DNA of 64,000 bases from Leclercia sp. LSNIH1 (GCF_002902985.1 NZ_CP026167.1:3038001-3102000), one strand, 5' to 3'; shown: positions 18,595 through 27,679, counted from the first letter of the stretch. Notes: generated from the sequence alone by a model not told the origin. A program made the numbers and translations.

Positions 18595-19635
18595 ATGAGC
18601 GACAAAATCCGTGTTGGATTAATAGGTTATGGTTATGCGAGTAAAACATTTCATGCCCCGCTGATTGATGGCACCCCGGGGATGGCGCTGGCAGCCATTT
18701 CCAGCAGCGATGCGACGAAAGTTCATGCCGACTGGCCAACCGTGCCGGTGGTTTCTGAGCCGAAGCATCTGTTTAACGATCCCAATATCGACCTGATTGT
18801 TATCCCGACACCAAACGACACCCATTTCCCGCTGGCGAAAGCGGCCCTTGAAGCGGGCAAGCATGTGGTGGTGGATAAACCCTTTACCGTGACACTGTCA
18901 CAGGCTCGCGAACTGGACGCGCTGGCAAAAAGCCTGGGTAAACTGCTCTCCGTCTTCCACAACCGCCGCTGGGACAGCGACTTCCTCACCGTTAAAGCCC
19001 TCATTGCCGACGGCTCTCTGGGGGAAGTGGCATTCTTCGAATCACATTTCGACCGCTTCCGTCCGCAGGTGCGTAATCGCTGGCGTGAGCAGGCGGGTCC
19101 GGGCAGCGGCATCTGGTACGATCTGGCCCCGCATCTGCTTGACCAGGCCGTTAACCTGTTTGGTCTGCCGGTGAGCCTGAACGTCGATCTGGCCCAGCTG
19201 CGCCCTGGCGCGCAGGCCACGGACTACTTCCATGCGGTGTTGAGCTATCCGCAGCGTCGCGTGGTACTGCATGGCACGATGATGGCGGCGGCGGAATCTG
19301 CACGTTACATCGTGCATGGCTCCCGCGGCAGCTATGTGAAGTTCGGTCTCGATCCGCAGGAAGAACGTCTGAAAAACGGGGAACGCCTGCCGCAGGAAGA
19401 CTGGGGCTATGACATGCGTGACGGCGTGCTGACCCGCGTGGAAGGGGAAGAGCGTGTGGAGGAGACCTGGCTGACGCTGCCGGGCAACTACCCGGCCTAT
19501 TATGCCGGTATTCGCGATGCGCTGAACGGCCAGGGTGAAAACCCGGTCCCGGCAAGCCAGGCGATTCAGATTATGGAACTGATTGAGCTGGGTATCGAGT
19601 CCGCGAAACATCGCGCGACCCTCTGTCTGGCCTGA
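18595..19635 (+). CDS. ydgJ: YdgJ, Gfo/Idh/MocA-family oxidoreductase
   Basis: This is a 346-residue NAD(P)-dependent sugar-type oxidoreductase of unknown substrate. The Rossmann motif is GLIGYGYASKTFHAP. The family EKP-type motif appears as VVDKPFTVT, and the C-terminal alpha/beta domain contains GIWYDLAPHLLDQA with the putative catalytic Asp/His. ATG 18595 is chosen because it gives the E. coli length and has AGAGGCG 7 nt upstream; ATG 18580 and GTG 18559 would add poorly conserved residues. It is convergent with add, sharing a terminator. Confidence 0.93.
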   Translation: MSDKIRVGLIGYGYASKTFHAPLIDGTPGMALAAISSSDATKVHADWPTVPVVSEPKHLFNDPNIDLIVIPTPNDTHFPLAKAALEAGKHVVVDKPFTVTLSQARELDALAKSLGKLLSVFHNRRWDSDFLTVKALIADGSLGEVAFFESHFDRFRPQVRNRWREQAGPGSGIWYDLAPHLLDQAVNLFGLPVSLNVDLAQLRPGAQATDYFHAVLSYPQRRVVLHGTMMAAAESARYIVHGSRGSYVKFGLDPQEERLKNGERLPQEDWGYDMRDGVLTRVEGEERVEETWLTLPGNYPAYYAGIRDALNGQGENPVPASQAIQIMELIELGIESAKHRATLCLA

Positions 19636-19639
19636 AAAC

Positions 19640-19664
19640 AAAGCCCGGCAATGCCGGGCTTTTT
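19640..19664. terminator. Terminator between ydgJ and add
   Basis: AGCCCGGCA / TGCCGGGCT form a GC-rich stem followed by TTTTT on the plus strand and preceded by an A-rich stretch, so it may serve both convergent genes. Confidence 0.85.
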
Positions 19665-19665
19665 C

Positions 19666-20667
19666 TTACCCGCGTGCGACCTTGTCGCGCAGCGCCTGCT
19701 TCTCGGCAGATGTTAAGAATGCCATCTCCAGACCATTGATCTGCGCCTGGCGAATCTGCTCGCGGCTCAGCCCGGCCTGCGGGGCGGCCACCGTGTATTC
19801 GTGAATAATATCGACCCCCTGAACCGCCGGATCGTCAGTATTCAGCGAGGCTATCACGCCATGCTCAAGGAAAGTTTTCAGCGGGTGGTGCGCCAGCGTC
19901 GCCACGGTACTGGTCTGAATGTTGGAACTCAGACAGGATTCGATTCCGATGCGTTGCGCCGCCAGGAAGTCCATCAGGACGCGGTCTTCCACCGCCTTCA
20001 CCCCATGACCAATACGCTCGGCGCCCAGCTCGCGGATCGCCTGCCAGATGCTCTCCGGGCCTGCCGCTTCACCGGCATGGACGGTGATGTGCCAGCCTGC
20101 GTCGCGGGCGCGATTGAAGTGGGAGAGGAACAGACTGCCCGGGAAGCCCAGCTCGTCGCCCGCCAGATCGACCGCAGTGATATGTTCCCGGTGAGCCAGC
20201 AGGGCTTCGAGTTCCTGAAGGCAGGCGGCTTCGCCAAAGGTACGGCTCATGATCCCAATCAGGCGGGCTTCAACATCAAAGGCTTTACAGCCTTCGCGAA
20301 CGCCAGCGATCACCGCCTCTACCACACCGTCAACCGGCAGGTTGTGGGACATGGCCATATAGCCCGGCGAGAAACGCAGCTCAACGTAATGCAGACCGTT
20401 GCGCGCGGCGTCCTCAATATTCTCGAAGGCAACGCGACGGCAGGCTTCCAGCGAGGCGAGGACTTTTACCCCCCAGTCGAGTTTGCTTAAAAAGCTCACC
20501 AGATCCGGTTCGTTTTCTGTTACCTGCACATGCGGGATCAGCGACTCAAGGTTTTGTGCGGGCAGAGCCAAATTATACTGGCGACCAAGATCCAGAATGG
20601 TCTGGGCACGGATGTTGCCATCAAGGTGGCGATGAACGTCAGTTAGCGGGAGGGTGGTATCAATCAT
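19666..20667 (-). CDS. add: Adenosine deaminase
   Basis: Add deaminates adenosine and deoxyadenosine to (deoxy)inosine in purine salvage. The 333 residues match E. coli. Zinc ligands appear as the N-terminal DVHRHLDGN (HxH), the catalytic [21 protein letters not shown], and the C-terminal NTDDPAVQG with the catalytic Asp. It is downstream of malY on the same strand with a 96-nt gap, the order of the E. coli mal region. Confidence 0.97.
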   Translation of the reverse strand: MIDTTLPLTDVHRHLDGNIRAQTILDLGRQYNLALPAQNLESLIPHVQVTENEPDLVSFLSKLDWGVKVLASLEACRRVAFENIEDAARNGLHYVELRFSPGYMAMSHNLPVDGVVEAVIAGVREGCKAFDVEARLIGIMSRTFGEAACLQELEALLAHREHITAVDLAGDELGFPGSLFLSHFNRARDAGWHITVHAGEAAGPESIWQAIRELGAERIGHGVKAVEDRVLMDFLAAQRIGIESCLSSNIQTSTVATLAHHPLKTFLEHGVIASLNTDDPAVQGVDIIHEYTVAAPQAGLSREQIRQAQINGLEMAFLTSAEKQALRDKVARG

Positions 20668-20763
20668 GGTCGCACTCTTTATTAGGTAAAGTGCGACGTA
20701 TTATAAAAATAAAACGGGGCAAAAAGCTATTTGCGCAAGGTAAATATCCATTGCGCAACGCTA

Positions 20764-21936
20764 TTACCGCAGGGCGTGAATCCCGGCAATAAGTCGTTCC
20801 ACCCCTTGCTCCAGTTTACTGCACGGGCAACCGGCATTGAGGCGGATAAAGCCGTTACCCTCTTCGCCATAGGTATATCCCGGCATAATCGCCACTTTTT
20901 CCTGCTCAATCAGCACCTTTTGCAGCTTCCGGTCGTCGATATTTAGCGGTTGTAGATCGATCCACGCCAGATAGGTCGCCTCTGGCGGTTGCCAGTTCAA
21001 CGCCGGAAAGGCACCATTGAGCCTGTCGGCTACATAGTGCAGGTTGGCCTCCAGATAACTGCGCAGCGCATCCAGCCAGGCCTCTCCCTGCTGATAGGCG
21101 GCAATGTGGGCTACCAGGGCCAGCACCGAGGGCGAAGAGAGGCCATCGCGCCCTTTCAGCGCCTGCAAATAGTCCGTGCGGCTGGCTTCATCACCGATCA
21201 AACCGTATGCGCCGGTAAGGGCAGGAATATTAAAGCTCTTGGAGCCGGAGGTCAGAAGCGCCCATTTTCCCTGCGCCACTTCGCACCAGGGGGTGTGCTG
21301 ATGGTTGCCCCAGACCATATCCATATGAATTTCATCGCTGATGACCGCCACGTCGTGCCGCGCACAGAGTTCAGCCATGGTCGCTAACTCGTCCCGGGTC
21401 CAGACCTTGCCCGTCGGGTTGTGCGGGCTACAGAGCAGCAGGATCTTGTTCTGCGGCTGTGCCAATACCGCTTCCAGTTCGGCCATATCGCACTGCCAGC
21501 CCGCCGCCGTCTTATGCAGGCCAACAGGCACCACCTGACGGTTATTGCCCGCAATGGCATTGTAAAACGCGTCGTAGGCCGGGGTGTGGATCACCACCCC
21601 GTCGCCTGCGTTGGACCACTGGCGAATCAGCTCCGACACCATATAGATCACCGAGGGGCCATAGACGATGGCGCTGGGATCGATGGAACTGTTGAAGCGC
21701 TGCCGGAACCAGTGCCCTACCGCCCCAAGGAACTCGTCGTTTTTCCAGCGGCTGTAGCCAAACACTCCGTGGCTGATGCGAGCTTGCAGAGCCTCGATGA
21801 TGCAGGGGGCAGTGGCAAAATCCATGTCCGAGATAGTAAACGGCAGCAGATCGGCGGCGCCGAAGCGGTCGGCAACATAGTCCCATTGGGTACACCAGGT
21901 GCCGTGACGATCCACGACGGCAGAAAAATCAAACAT
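20764..21936 (-). CDS. malY: MalY, PLP-dependent cystathionine beta-lyase / maltose regulon modulator
   Basis: MalY is a type I PLP enzyme with cystathionine beta-lyase (C-S lyase) activity that also binds MalT and inhibits it. It has 390 residues, as in E. coli. PLP Lys lies in TSGSKSFNIPALTG, with PHNPTGKVWTRDEL and SDEIHMDMVW typical of the fold. It follows malX after a 47-nt gap that contains a GC-rich hairpin, and is expected to be MalI-repressed. Confidence 0.95.
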   Translation of the reverse strand: MFDFSAVVDRHGTWCTQWDYVADRFGAADLLPFTISDMDFATAPCIIEALQARISHGVFGYSRWKNDEFLGAVGHWFRQRFNSSIDPSAIVYGPSVIYMVSELIRQWSNAGDGVVIHTPAYDAFYNAIAGNNRQVVPVGLHKTAAGWQCDMAELEAVLAQPQNKILLLCSPHNPTGKVWTRDELATMAELCARHDVAVISDEIHMDMVWGNHQHTPWCEVAQGKWALLTSGSKSFNIPALTGAYGLIGDEASRTDYLQALKGRDGLSSPSVLALVAHIAAYQQGEAWLDALRSYLEANLHYVADRLNGAFPALNWQPPEATYLAWIDLQPLNIDDRKLQKVLIEQEKVAIMPGYTYGEEGNGFIRLNAGCPCSKLEQGVERLIAGIHALR

Positions 21937-21955
21937 AACGTCTCCTTAAAAGAGA

Positions 21956-21975
21956 ACCCCCTCTTGGGGAGGGGG
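21956..21975 (-). other. Intercistronic hairpin between malX and malY
   Basis: CCCCCTC and GAGGGGG pair around a short TTGG loop (minus strand), followed by TTCTCTTTT, between the malX stop and the malY ribosome-binding site AAGGAG. It may act as a partial terminator or mRNA stabiliser that sets the MalX:MalY ratio. Confidence 0.5.
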
Positions 21976-21983
21976 CTGGGGCA

Positions 21984-23576
21984 TCAGGCTTCTACTGTTC
22001 GCATCAGGGTCGCCAGCTCATCTTTCACTGACTGTACCTGCGGGCCGATGACCACCTGCAAATTGTGCTGGTTGAGCTGAACCACGCCGATGGCGCGATT
22101 GGCCTTCAGGGCGTTGGTGTCCACTTTGGACATATCTGCCACCGACAGGCGCAGACGGGTAATGCAGTTGTCCAGAGAGGTGATGTTATCCGCACCGCCC
22201 AGCGCCGCGAGGATCGCCGGCGTATTGTAGCCGGATTTGCCAGTTACGCCCGCCACTGCCTGCTCCACGCTCGCCGCGCTCTCAATATCGCGACCCGGCG
22301 TTTTCAGGTTGAAGCGGGTGATGGCGAAGCGGAAGATGCCGTAGTAAACCGCAAACCAGATCGCGGCCACCACCGGAACCAGATACCACTTGGTCGACAG
22401 GCCGTGCAGAATGCCGAACACCACAAAGTCAATCACGTTGCCGTCGGTATTACCGATGGTGACACCCAGCACCGCCATGGTGGTAAAGCCCAGGCCGGTC
22501 AGCACGGCGTGAATAAGGTACAGTACCGGTGCCACGAACAGGAACAGGAACTCGATCGGTTCAGTGGTACCGCCGACCACGCAGGCGATAACGCCGGAGA
22601 TCAACAGGCCCTTAATCTTATGACGGTTTTCCGGACGGGCGCAGTGGTACATCGCCAGCGCCGCACCCGGCAGGCCGCCGAGGAAGGCTGGCATTTTCCC
22701 CTGGGAGAGGAAGCGGGTGGCACTCTCCGAGAAGCCGTGGGTGGTCGGGCAGCTTAACTGCGCCTGGAAGATGGTCAGTGCGCCGCTTACCGAGTGGCCG
22801 CAGACCTCCATGGTGCCACCGGCTTCGGTGAAGCGGATCAGCGCCACCAGGATATGTTGTAAGCCGAAAGGCAGCAGCAGACGCTCACCGGTGCCGAAAA
22901 TCATCGGGCCAAAATCGCCCGCGCTGTTGATGATATGCCCGATACCGGTAATACCCAGGGCGAAAATCGGCCACACCAGCGGGATCACCAGGCCAAACAG
23001 GCCCATGGCGACGGTGGTAATAATCGGCACAAAGCGCGTACCGCCGAAGAAGGCCAGCGCATCCGGCAGGCGGATATTGTGAAAACGCTCATGCAGCAGC
23101 CAGATGATCACCCCTGCGATCACCGCGCCGAGGATCCCGGTGTCGATCGACTGGATCCCCAGTACGCTCTGGATGTTATTGGCTTTGAGCACCGCCGCGT
23201 CGGTAGTGGGCAGGATCCCCTTCGCAGTCAGCCAGAAGTTGACCGCCAGGTTCATTACCGCGTACCCCACAAACCCGGCAAATGCCGCCACGCCTTTGTT
23301 TTCGCGGGCCAGGCCCAGCGGAATGGCGATACAGAACATCACTGGCAGGAAGCTAAAGGCGAAGGAGCCGACCTTACTCATCCAGATAAAAATTGCCTGC
23401 AAGACCGGGTTGCCCAGAAAAGGGATCAGGGTAATGACATCGTTACTGCTGAGCGAGCTGCCGATGCCCAGCATGATCCCACAGAAGGAGAGCAGTGCCA
23501 CGGGCAGCATAAAAGTTTTACCCAGTTGCTGGAAAAACTCCCACAGCGAGATTTTTTGTGCTGCTTTCGCCGTCAT
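21984..23576 (-). CDS. malX: MalX, PTS EIICB component (maltose/glucose type)
   Basis: MalX is a 530-residue PTS permease with an N-terminal EIIC membrane domain (about residues 1-420, some ten hydrophobic segments). A C-terminal EIIB domain carries the phosphorylation Cys in DNCITRLRLSV (near residue 460). EIIC signature segments include GTGERLLLPFGLQHIL and GGTTEPIEFLFLF. It can take up glucose and maltose in E. coli; the natural substrate is unsettled. First gene of malXY, divergent from malI, with RBS AAAGGAG before the ATG. Confidence 0.95.
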   Translation of the reverse strand: MTAKAAQKISLWEFFQQLGKTFMLPVALLSFCGIMLGIGSSLSSNDVITLIPFLGNPVLQAIFIWMSKVGSFAFSFLPVMFCIAIPLGLARENKGVAAFAGFVGYAVMNLAVNFWLTAKGILPTTDAAVLKANNIQSVLGIQSIDTGILGAVIAGVIIWLLHERFHNIRLPDALAFFGGTRFVPIITTVAMGLFGLVIPLVWPIFALGITGIGHIINSAGDFGPMIFGTGERLLLPFGLQHILVALIRFTEAGGTMEVCGHSVSGALTIFQAQLSCPTTHGFSESATRFLSQGKMPAFLGGLPGAALAMYHCARPENRHKIKGLLISGVIACVVGGTTEPIEFLFLFVAPVLYLIHAVLTGLGFTTMAVLGVTIGNTDGNVIDFVVFGILHGLSTKWYLVPVVAAIWFAVYYGIFRFAITRFNLKTPGRDIESAASVEQAVAGVTGKSGYNTPAILAALGGADNITSLDNCITRLRLSVADMSKVDTNALKANRAIGVVQLNQHNLQVVIGPQVQSVKDELATLMRTVEA

Positions 23577-23629
23577 AAAACGACTCCTTTATTGTTAAAA
23601 TAGATTTACCTGCCTCAGTGCTGCGAGAA

Positions 23630-23645
23630 GATAAAACGTTTTATC
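23630..23645. promoter_or_regulatory. MalI operator 1 (malXY side)
   Basis: The perfect palindrome GATAAAACGTTTTATC is the known E. coli MalI operator. It lies 54 bp upstream of malX. Confidence 0.93.
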
Positions 23646-23652
23646 AAAGTTT

Positions 23653-23672
23653 AGTGCGCGCTAAATCACATT
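23653..23672. promoter_or_regulatory. CRP site in the malX-malI region
   Basis: On the minus strand TGTGATTTAGCGCGCA has one perfect CRP half site (TGTGA) and a weak second half. It sits between the two MalI operators, where E. coli has its CRP site for malXY activation. Confidence 0.6.
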
Positions 23673-23708
23673 CTCAGGCTTTGGCAGAGGGTATAAAGAT
23701 AACGTATT

Positions 23709-23724
23709 GATAAAACGTTTTACC
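23709..23724. promoter_or_regulatory. MalI operator 2 (malI side)
   Basis: GATAAAACGTTTTACC differs from the perfect operator at one position and lies 30 bp upstream of malI, consistent with autorepression. Confidence 0.88.
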
Positions 23725-23753
23725 GATCTCATTATCAGGGAGACACCCCACAC

Positions 23754-24782
23754 ATGGCTGTAGCGAAAAAAATTACTATCAACGACGTTGCGCTGGCGGC
23801 GGGTGTCTCTGTGAGCACGGTTTCACTGGTTCTGAGCGGGAAAGGGCGCATCTCCCCAGCGACGGGCCAGCGCGTCAACGAGGCGGTGGAGCAACTGGGG
23901 TTCGTTCGCAACCGCCAGGCATCGGCGCTGAGGGGTGGGCAAAGCGGGGTGATTGGCCTGATCGTCCGCGACCTGACGTCGCCGTTCTATGCCGAACTGA
24001 CGGCGGGCCTGACGGAGGCGCTGGAAGCCCAGGGGAGGATGGTCTTTTTACTCCATGGCGGCCGGGAAGCGGATCAGCTGCTCCAGCGCCTCGATATGCT
24101 GCTGACGCAGGGGGTGGATGGGGTGATCGTTGCCGGGGCCTCCGGGGTAAGCAATGAGCTGTGCGAGCGGGCGGCAGCCAAAGGGGTTCCGCTGGTGTTT
24201 GCCTCCCGCGCCAGCTATCTCGACGAAGCGGATACCCTGCGCCCGGACAACATGCAGGCAGCACAAATGCTGACCGAACATCTTATTCGCCGCGGCCATC
24301 AGCGAATTGCCTGGCTGGGCGGTAAAAGCTCCTCCCTGACGCGCGCCGAACGGGTGGGTGGCTACTGCGCGACGCTGATCAAATATGGCCTGCCGTTCCA
24401 CAGCGAGTGGGTGGTGGAGTGTGAATCCCGCCACAAGCAGGCGGCGGAGGCGATCGGTAGCTTGCTGCGCGCCAGCCCCACCATCAGCGCCGTGATTTGC
24501 TATAACGACGTTATCGCCATGGGCGCCTGGTTCGGCTTAATCCGTGCCGGGCGCCAGAGCGGGGAAGGTGGGGTTGAAACCTTCTTTGGTCATCAGGTGG
24601 CGCTGGGCGCCTTTGCGGATGTGTCAGAGAACGCGCTGGACGATCTGCCGATTGTCTGGGCCACCACCCCGGCGCGGGAAATGGGCTATACCCTGGCCGA
24701 GAGAATTATGCAGCGGATCGATAAAGCCGACGTGCAGGCGGGGCATCAGATTGTGTCGGCCCGCCTGGTGACGGTGAAATAA
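23754..24782 (+). CDS. malI: MalI, LacI-family repressor of malXY
   Basis: MalI is a 342-residue LacI-family repressor. The N-terminal helix-turn-helix ITINDVALAAGVSVSTVSLV and the hinge-helix segment NRQASALRGGQ are clear. A periplasmic-binding-protein-like effector domain starts at SGVIGLIVRDLTSPFY. It is divergent from malXY, with both operators in the 177-bp gap. The inducer is unknown. The accessory LysR gene is convergent with it, 2 nt past its stop, at the border of the E. coli-like order. Confidence 0.95.
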   Translation: MAVAKKITINDVALAAGVSVSTVSLVLSGKGRISPATGQRVNEAVEQLGFVRNRQASALRGGQSGVIGLIVRDLTSPFYAELTAGLTEALEAQGRMVFLLHGGREADQLLQRLDMLLTQGVDGVIVAGASGVSNELCERAAAKGVPLVFASRASYLDEADTLRPDNMQAAQMLTEHLIRRGHQRIAWLGGKSSSLTRAERVGGYCATLIKYGLPFHSEWVVECESRHKQAAEAIGSLLRASPTISAVICYNDVIAMGAWFGLIRAGRQSGEGGVETFFGHQVALGAFADVSENALDDLPIVWATTPAREMGYTLAERIMQRIDKADVQAGHQIVSARLVTVK

Positions 24783-24784
24783 CA

Positions 24785-25681
24785 TTATCCATGCGGCGTG
24801 AGCGGGTTACGTTCCAGCCGCGCCTCCAGAGCCTCGACAAACTTGCGCACCTTAACCGGAATCAACCGCGACGTCGGGTAAACGGCCCAGACAGCCAGCG
24901 CTTCCGGCCTGGCATCCTCCAGCGCGATCCGCTCCACCAGGCCTTGTGCAAAGGCGGGCTCAAGGTACCAGCGGGACAGGTTGGCAATGCCCATGCCGCC
25001 CAGGCAGGCCTCAAAGATCGCCTCGATAGAATTCGCCGAAAACCGCCCCGATACTTTCTGTTTGCTTCGCTGTCCCCCCTGGTCGAACGTCCAGTGGGTG
25101 GTATCAGAGGTGGTTAAGCAGCTGTGCGCCGCAAGATCGCTGAGCGTTTTTGGATAGCCATGCTCCGTCAGATACGCTGCGCTGGCGCAGAGGTCTCGGG
25201 GGTTATCACAGAGGCGATGCGCCACCAGACGGTTGTCCCGCAGCGGGGCGATACGTAACGCCACGTCTATTCCTCTGCCGACAATATCAACCTGCTCATC
25301 GGTGGCGAGTAAATCGACCTGCAGGGCGGGATGCTGGCGCATAAAGTCGGGCAGCATCGGGGCGATGATTTTACGGCCAAACGCCGCCGAGGCGGTGATG
25401 CGAAGCCGCCCGGAAAGGGAGGCGCCATCAGGAAAAAGGTCGGCCAGGGCGTTGGTCTTATCTTCCAGCAGCGCCTGGGCATGGGGTAAAAAGATGGTGC
25501 CGTCGCTGGTGGGTGAAAGGGAGCGCGTGGTGCGGTGTACCAGCCGGACCCCCAGCTCCGCTTCCAGATTATTCAGGCATCGCGACGCCGCCATGGCGCT
25601 CATAGAGAGCCGACGCGCGGCACCCGCGAGACTTCCCGCTTTGATGGCTTCCACGAATACTTCCACATCTTCCAGTTTCAT
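24785..25681 (-). CDS. LysR-family transcriptional regulator
   Basis: This 298-residue LysR-type regulator has an N-terminal winged helix (SLAGAARRLSMSAMAASRCLNNLEAEL type, residues 15-42) and a substrate-binding domain from about residue 90. RRLSMSAMAASRCLNNLE is typical of the CrgA/AaeR-like subgroup. It is divergent from the exported hydrolase gene with a 108-bp gap, the usual layout of a LysR protein and its target. That gap contains GCGTTATAGCGC, an imperfect palindrome that could be a binding site. The inducer is unknown. It has no counterpart at this place in E. coli. Confidence 0.88.
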   Translation of the reverse strand: MKLEDVEVFVEAIKAGSLAGAARRLSMSAMAASRCLNNLEAELGVRLVHRTTRSLSPTSDGTIFLPHAQALLEDKTNALADLFPDGASLSGRLRITASAAFGRKIIAPMLPDFMRQHPALQVDLLATDEQVDIVGRGIDVALRIAPLRDNRLVAHRLCDNPRDLCASAAYLTEHGYPKTLSDLAAHSCLTTSDTTHWTFDQGGQRSKQKVSGRFSANSIEAIFEACLGGMGIANLSRWYLEPAFAQGLVERIALEDARPEALAVWAVYPTSRLIPVKVRKFVEALEARLERNPLTPHG

Positions 25682-25789
25682 TATCTCGATTCTCGTTATA
25701 CTGGCCTATCAAATTACATATCTACACTAATTAGCGTTATAGCGCCATAGTCACTCCACATCCTGATAAAGAGTGAATTCGGAGTGAAG

Positions 25790-26770
25790 ATGAAAAAGAG
25801 GACAACGGTTTTAGCGCTCAGCGGCCTGTTTTTGGCAGGATCCGTTTGGGCTGACGCACCCGCGCAGATTAAACAGCAGGTGCCGGGTTACTATCGCCTG
25901 GCGGTGGGGCAATATGAGGTGACGGCGCTTTTTGATGGCTACAACGATCTCTCGCCGTCGCTGTTAAAAGGGCTCTCGGCCGACAAAATTCGCGACCTGC
26001 TGGCGCAGCATAAGATTGATGCCGAGCGCATGCCCACCTCCTTTAACGCCTTTCTGGTGAATACCGGAAAACATCTGGTGATGATAGACAGCGGCGCGGG
26101 CCACTGCGTGCCGCAAACCGCAGGGCAATTAATTCCCAACATGCAAGCCTCCGGGTATCGTCCTGAGCAGGTTGATACCCTCTTCCTGACCCACCTCCAC
26201 CTGGACCACGTCTGCGGCCTGAGCGATGCCGCGGGTAAGGCGCTATTCCCTAATGCCACGGTTTACGTGCCGCAGGCGGAAGCTGACTACTGGCTGGATC
26301 CGGCGAAAGAGGCCAGCGCCCCCGCCAATGCAAAAGAGTATTTCGCTATCGCCCAACACGCTCTGGCCTCCTATAAAGCGGCGGGACGCCTGAAAACCTT
26401 CGTGCCGCCCGCCTCGCCGATCCCTGAAGTCCAGACGGCCTACGCTCCCGGCCATACGCCCGGCAGCACGGTCTATCGTTTTGCCTCTGAGGGGAAAGGC
26501 ATCAACTTTATCGGCGACCTGATCCACGCCCCTGCGGTGCAGTTCCCCCACCCGGAAGTGTCGATTCGCTTTGACGTGGATGCGAAAAAAGCCACCTCAT
26601 CGCGTGGGCAAGAGTTCAATGCCCTGGCAAAAGAGGGCGAATGGCTGGCGGCAGCGCACCTGGCGTTCCCGGGCATCGGGCACATTACCGCCAACGCTCA
26701 GGGTTACAACTGGAACCCGGCGATTTACGGCCCGTATCAACGTGCGGCCGACGTGCCATTGCTGAAATAA
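25790..26770 (+). CDS. Exported metallo-beta-lactamase-fold hydrolase, methyl parathion hydrolase-like
   Basis: This 326-residue protein has a cleavable signal peptide (KKR then a hydrophobic stretch, likely cut at WADA near residue 23), so it acts in the periplasm. Two-metal ligands of the fold are all visible: HLHLDH (135-140), H222 in PGHTPGS, D243 in IGDLIH and H290 in AAAHLAFPG. The opening VPGYYRLAVGQYEVTALFDG and the GIGHI tail resemble methyl parathion hydrolase-type enzymes rather than classic beta-lactamases. Those enzymes hydrolyse phosphotriesters or lactone-like esters; the true substrate is unknown. ATG 25790 has GGAG 5 nt upstream. A GTG two codons earlier is less likely. Confidence 0.85.
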   Translation: MKKRTTVLALSGLFLAGSVWADAPAQIKQQVPGYYRLAVGQYEVTALFDGYNDLSPSLLKGLSADKIRDLLAQHKIDAERMPTSFNAFLVNTGKHLVMIDSGAGHCVPQTAGQLIPNMQASGYRPEQVDTLFLTHLHLDHVCGLSDAAGKALFPNATVYVPQAEADYWLDPAKEASAPANAKEYFAIAQHALASYKAAGRLKTFVPPASPIPEVQTAYAPGHTPGSTVYRFASEGKGINFIGDLIHAPAVQFPHPEVSIRFDVDAKKATSSRGQEFNALAKEGEWLAAAHLAFPGIGHITANAQGYNWNPAIYGPYQRAADVPLLK

Positions 26771-26785
26771 GACGAGGCGATCGCA

Positions 26786-27640
26786 ATGAAAAGTTACACC
26801 GTAACAGCGAATGGTATCCGTCAGTTTGTGGTGGAGGAGGGGGAAGGGGCACCGCTGATCCTGCTCCATGGCTTTCCGGAAACGAACTATGCCTGGCGCT
26901 ATCAAATTCCGGTTCTGTCGAAGCATTACCGGGTGATTGCTCCGGACTTGCGCGGGTATGGAGAAACGGATAAGCCGGCCTCCGGCTACGATAAACGCAC
27001 TATGGCGCGGGATATCCTGGAACTGATGAATGCCCTGGGCCTGAAGAAAGTGGTGCTGGTGGGGCACGACCGCGGCGCGCGTGTCGCCACCCGCTTTGCG
27101 AAAGATTATCCGGAACGGGTGGATCGTCTGGTGGTGATGGATAATGTCCCGACGCGTATCGTGGCGCGGGATTTGAACGCCTCTATTGCCCGGGCGTACT
27201 GGTTCTTTCTGTTCCACCTGGTGCCCGATCTGCCGGAAGCCCTGATTGCCGGACGGGAGCATATCTGGCTACGCCACTTCTTCTCGGACTGGACTTACGA
27301 TCCTTCTACCATCAGCGGCGAGGCGTTTGATACCTACGTCCGGGCCTATCAGGCACCCGGTGCCGTGCGGGGGGCGATGGCCGATTATCGCGCCAATGCA
27401 GAGGATGTGGCGCAAGATCTGGCGGACGCGGCGATCAAAATTGCCTGCCCGGTGATGTCGCTGTGGGGCAATGATTTTCACGCCGTCGGTAAGCTGTTCG
27501 ATATGCAGAGCGTCTGGGCGGAAATGGCGGACGATCTCAGGGCGTATGGTATTGAAGAGTGCGGGCATCTGCCCCAGGAAGAGCAACCGGAGAAAGTGAA
27601 CGCCCTGCTGATGGATTTCCTGACCGGCTGGAAAGGATGA
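26786..27640 (+). CDS. Alpha/beta hydrolase, fluoroacetate dehalogenase/epoxide hydrolase-like
   Basis: This 284-residue cytoplasmic alpha/beta hydrolase follows the exported hydrolase by 15 nt with GACGAGG as RBS, so the two form an operon. The oxyanion motif is HGFP (28-31). The nucleophile elbow GHDRGAR gives Asp95 with Arg96 and Arg99, the carboxylate-binding pair of fluoroacetate dehalogenases. Asp119 and His261 complete the catalytic set. Tyr201 is also kept, but the halide-pocket His-Trp of those dehalogenases is replaced by Phe140-Phe141. It may therefore be an epoxide hydrolase or esterase on an acidic substrate. No signal peptide is present. Confidence 0.85.
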   Translation: MKSYTVTANGIRQFVVEEGEGAPLILLHGFPETNYAWRYQIPVLSKHYRVIAPDLRGYGETDKPASGYDKRTMARDILELMNALGLKKVVLVGHDRGARVATRFAKDYPERVDRLVVMDNVPTRIVARDLNASIARAYWFFLFHLVPDLPEALIAGREHIWLRHFFSDWTYDPSTISGEAFDTYVRAYQAPGAVRGAMADYRANAEDVAQDLADAAIKIACPVMSLWGNDFHAVGKLFDMQSVWAEMADDLRAYGIEECGHLPQEEQPEKVNALLMDFLTGWKG

Positions 27641-27647
27641 CTGGCAA

Positions 27648-27676
27648 TAAAAAACCCCTCCGCAGAGGGGTTTTGC
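27648..27676. terminator. Bidirectional terminator between the hydrolase gene and ydgA
   Basis: AACCCCTC / GAGGGGTT form the stem around CGCA, with an A-run on the left and TTTT-rich sequence on the right, between convergent genes. Confidence 0.85.
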
Positions 27677-27679
27677 TGT

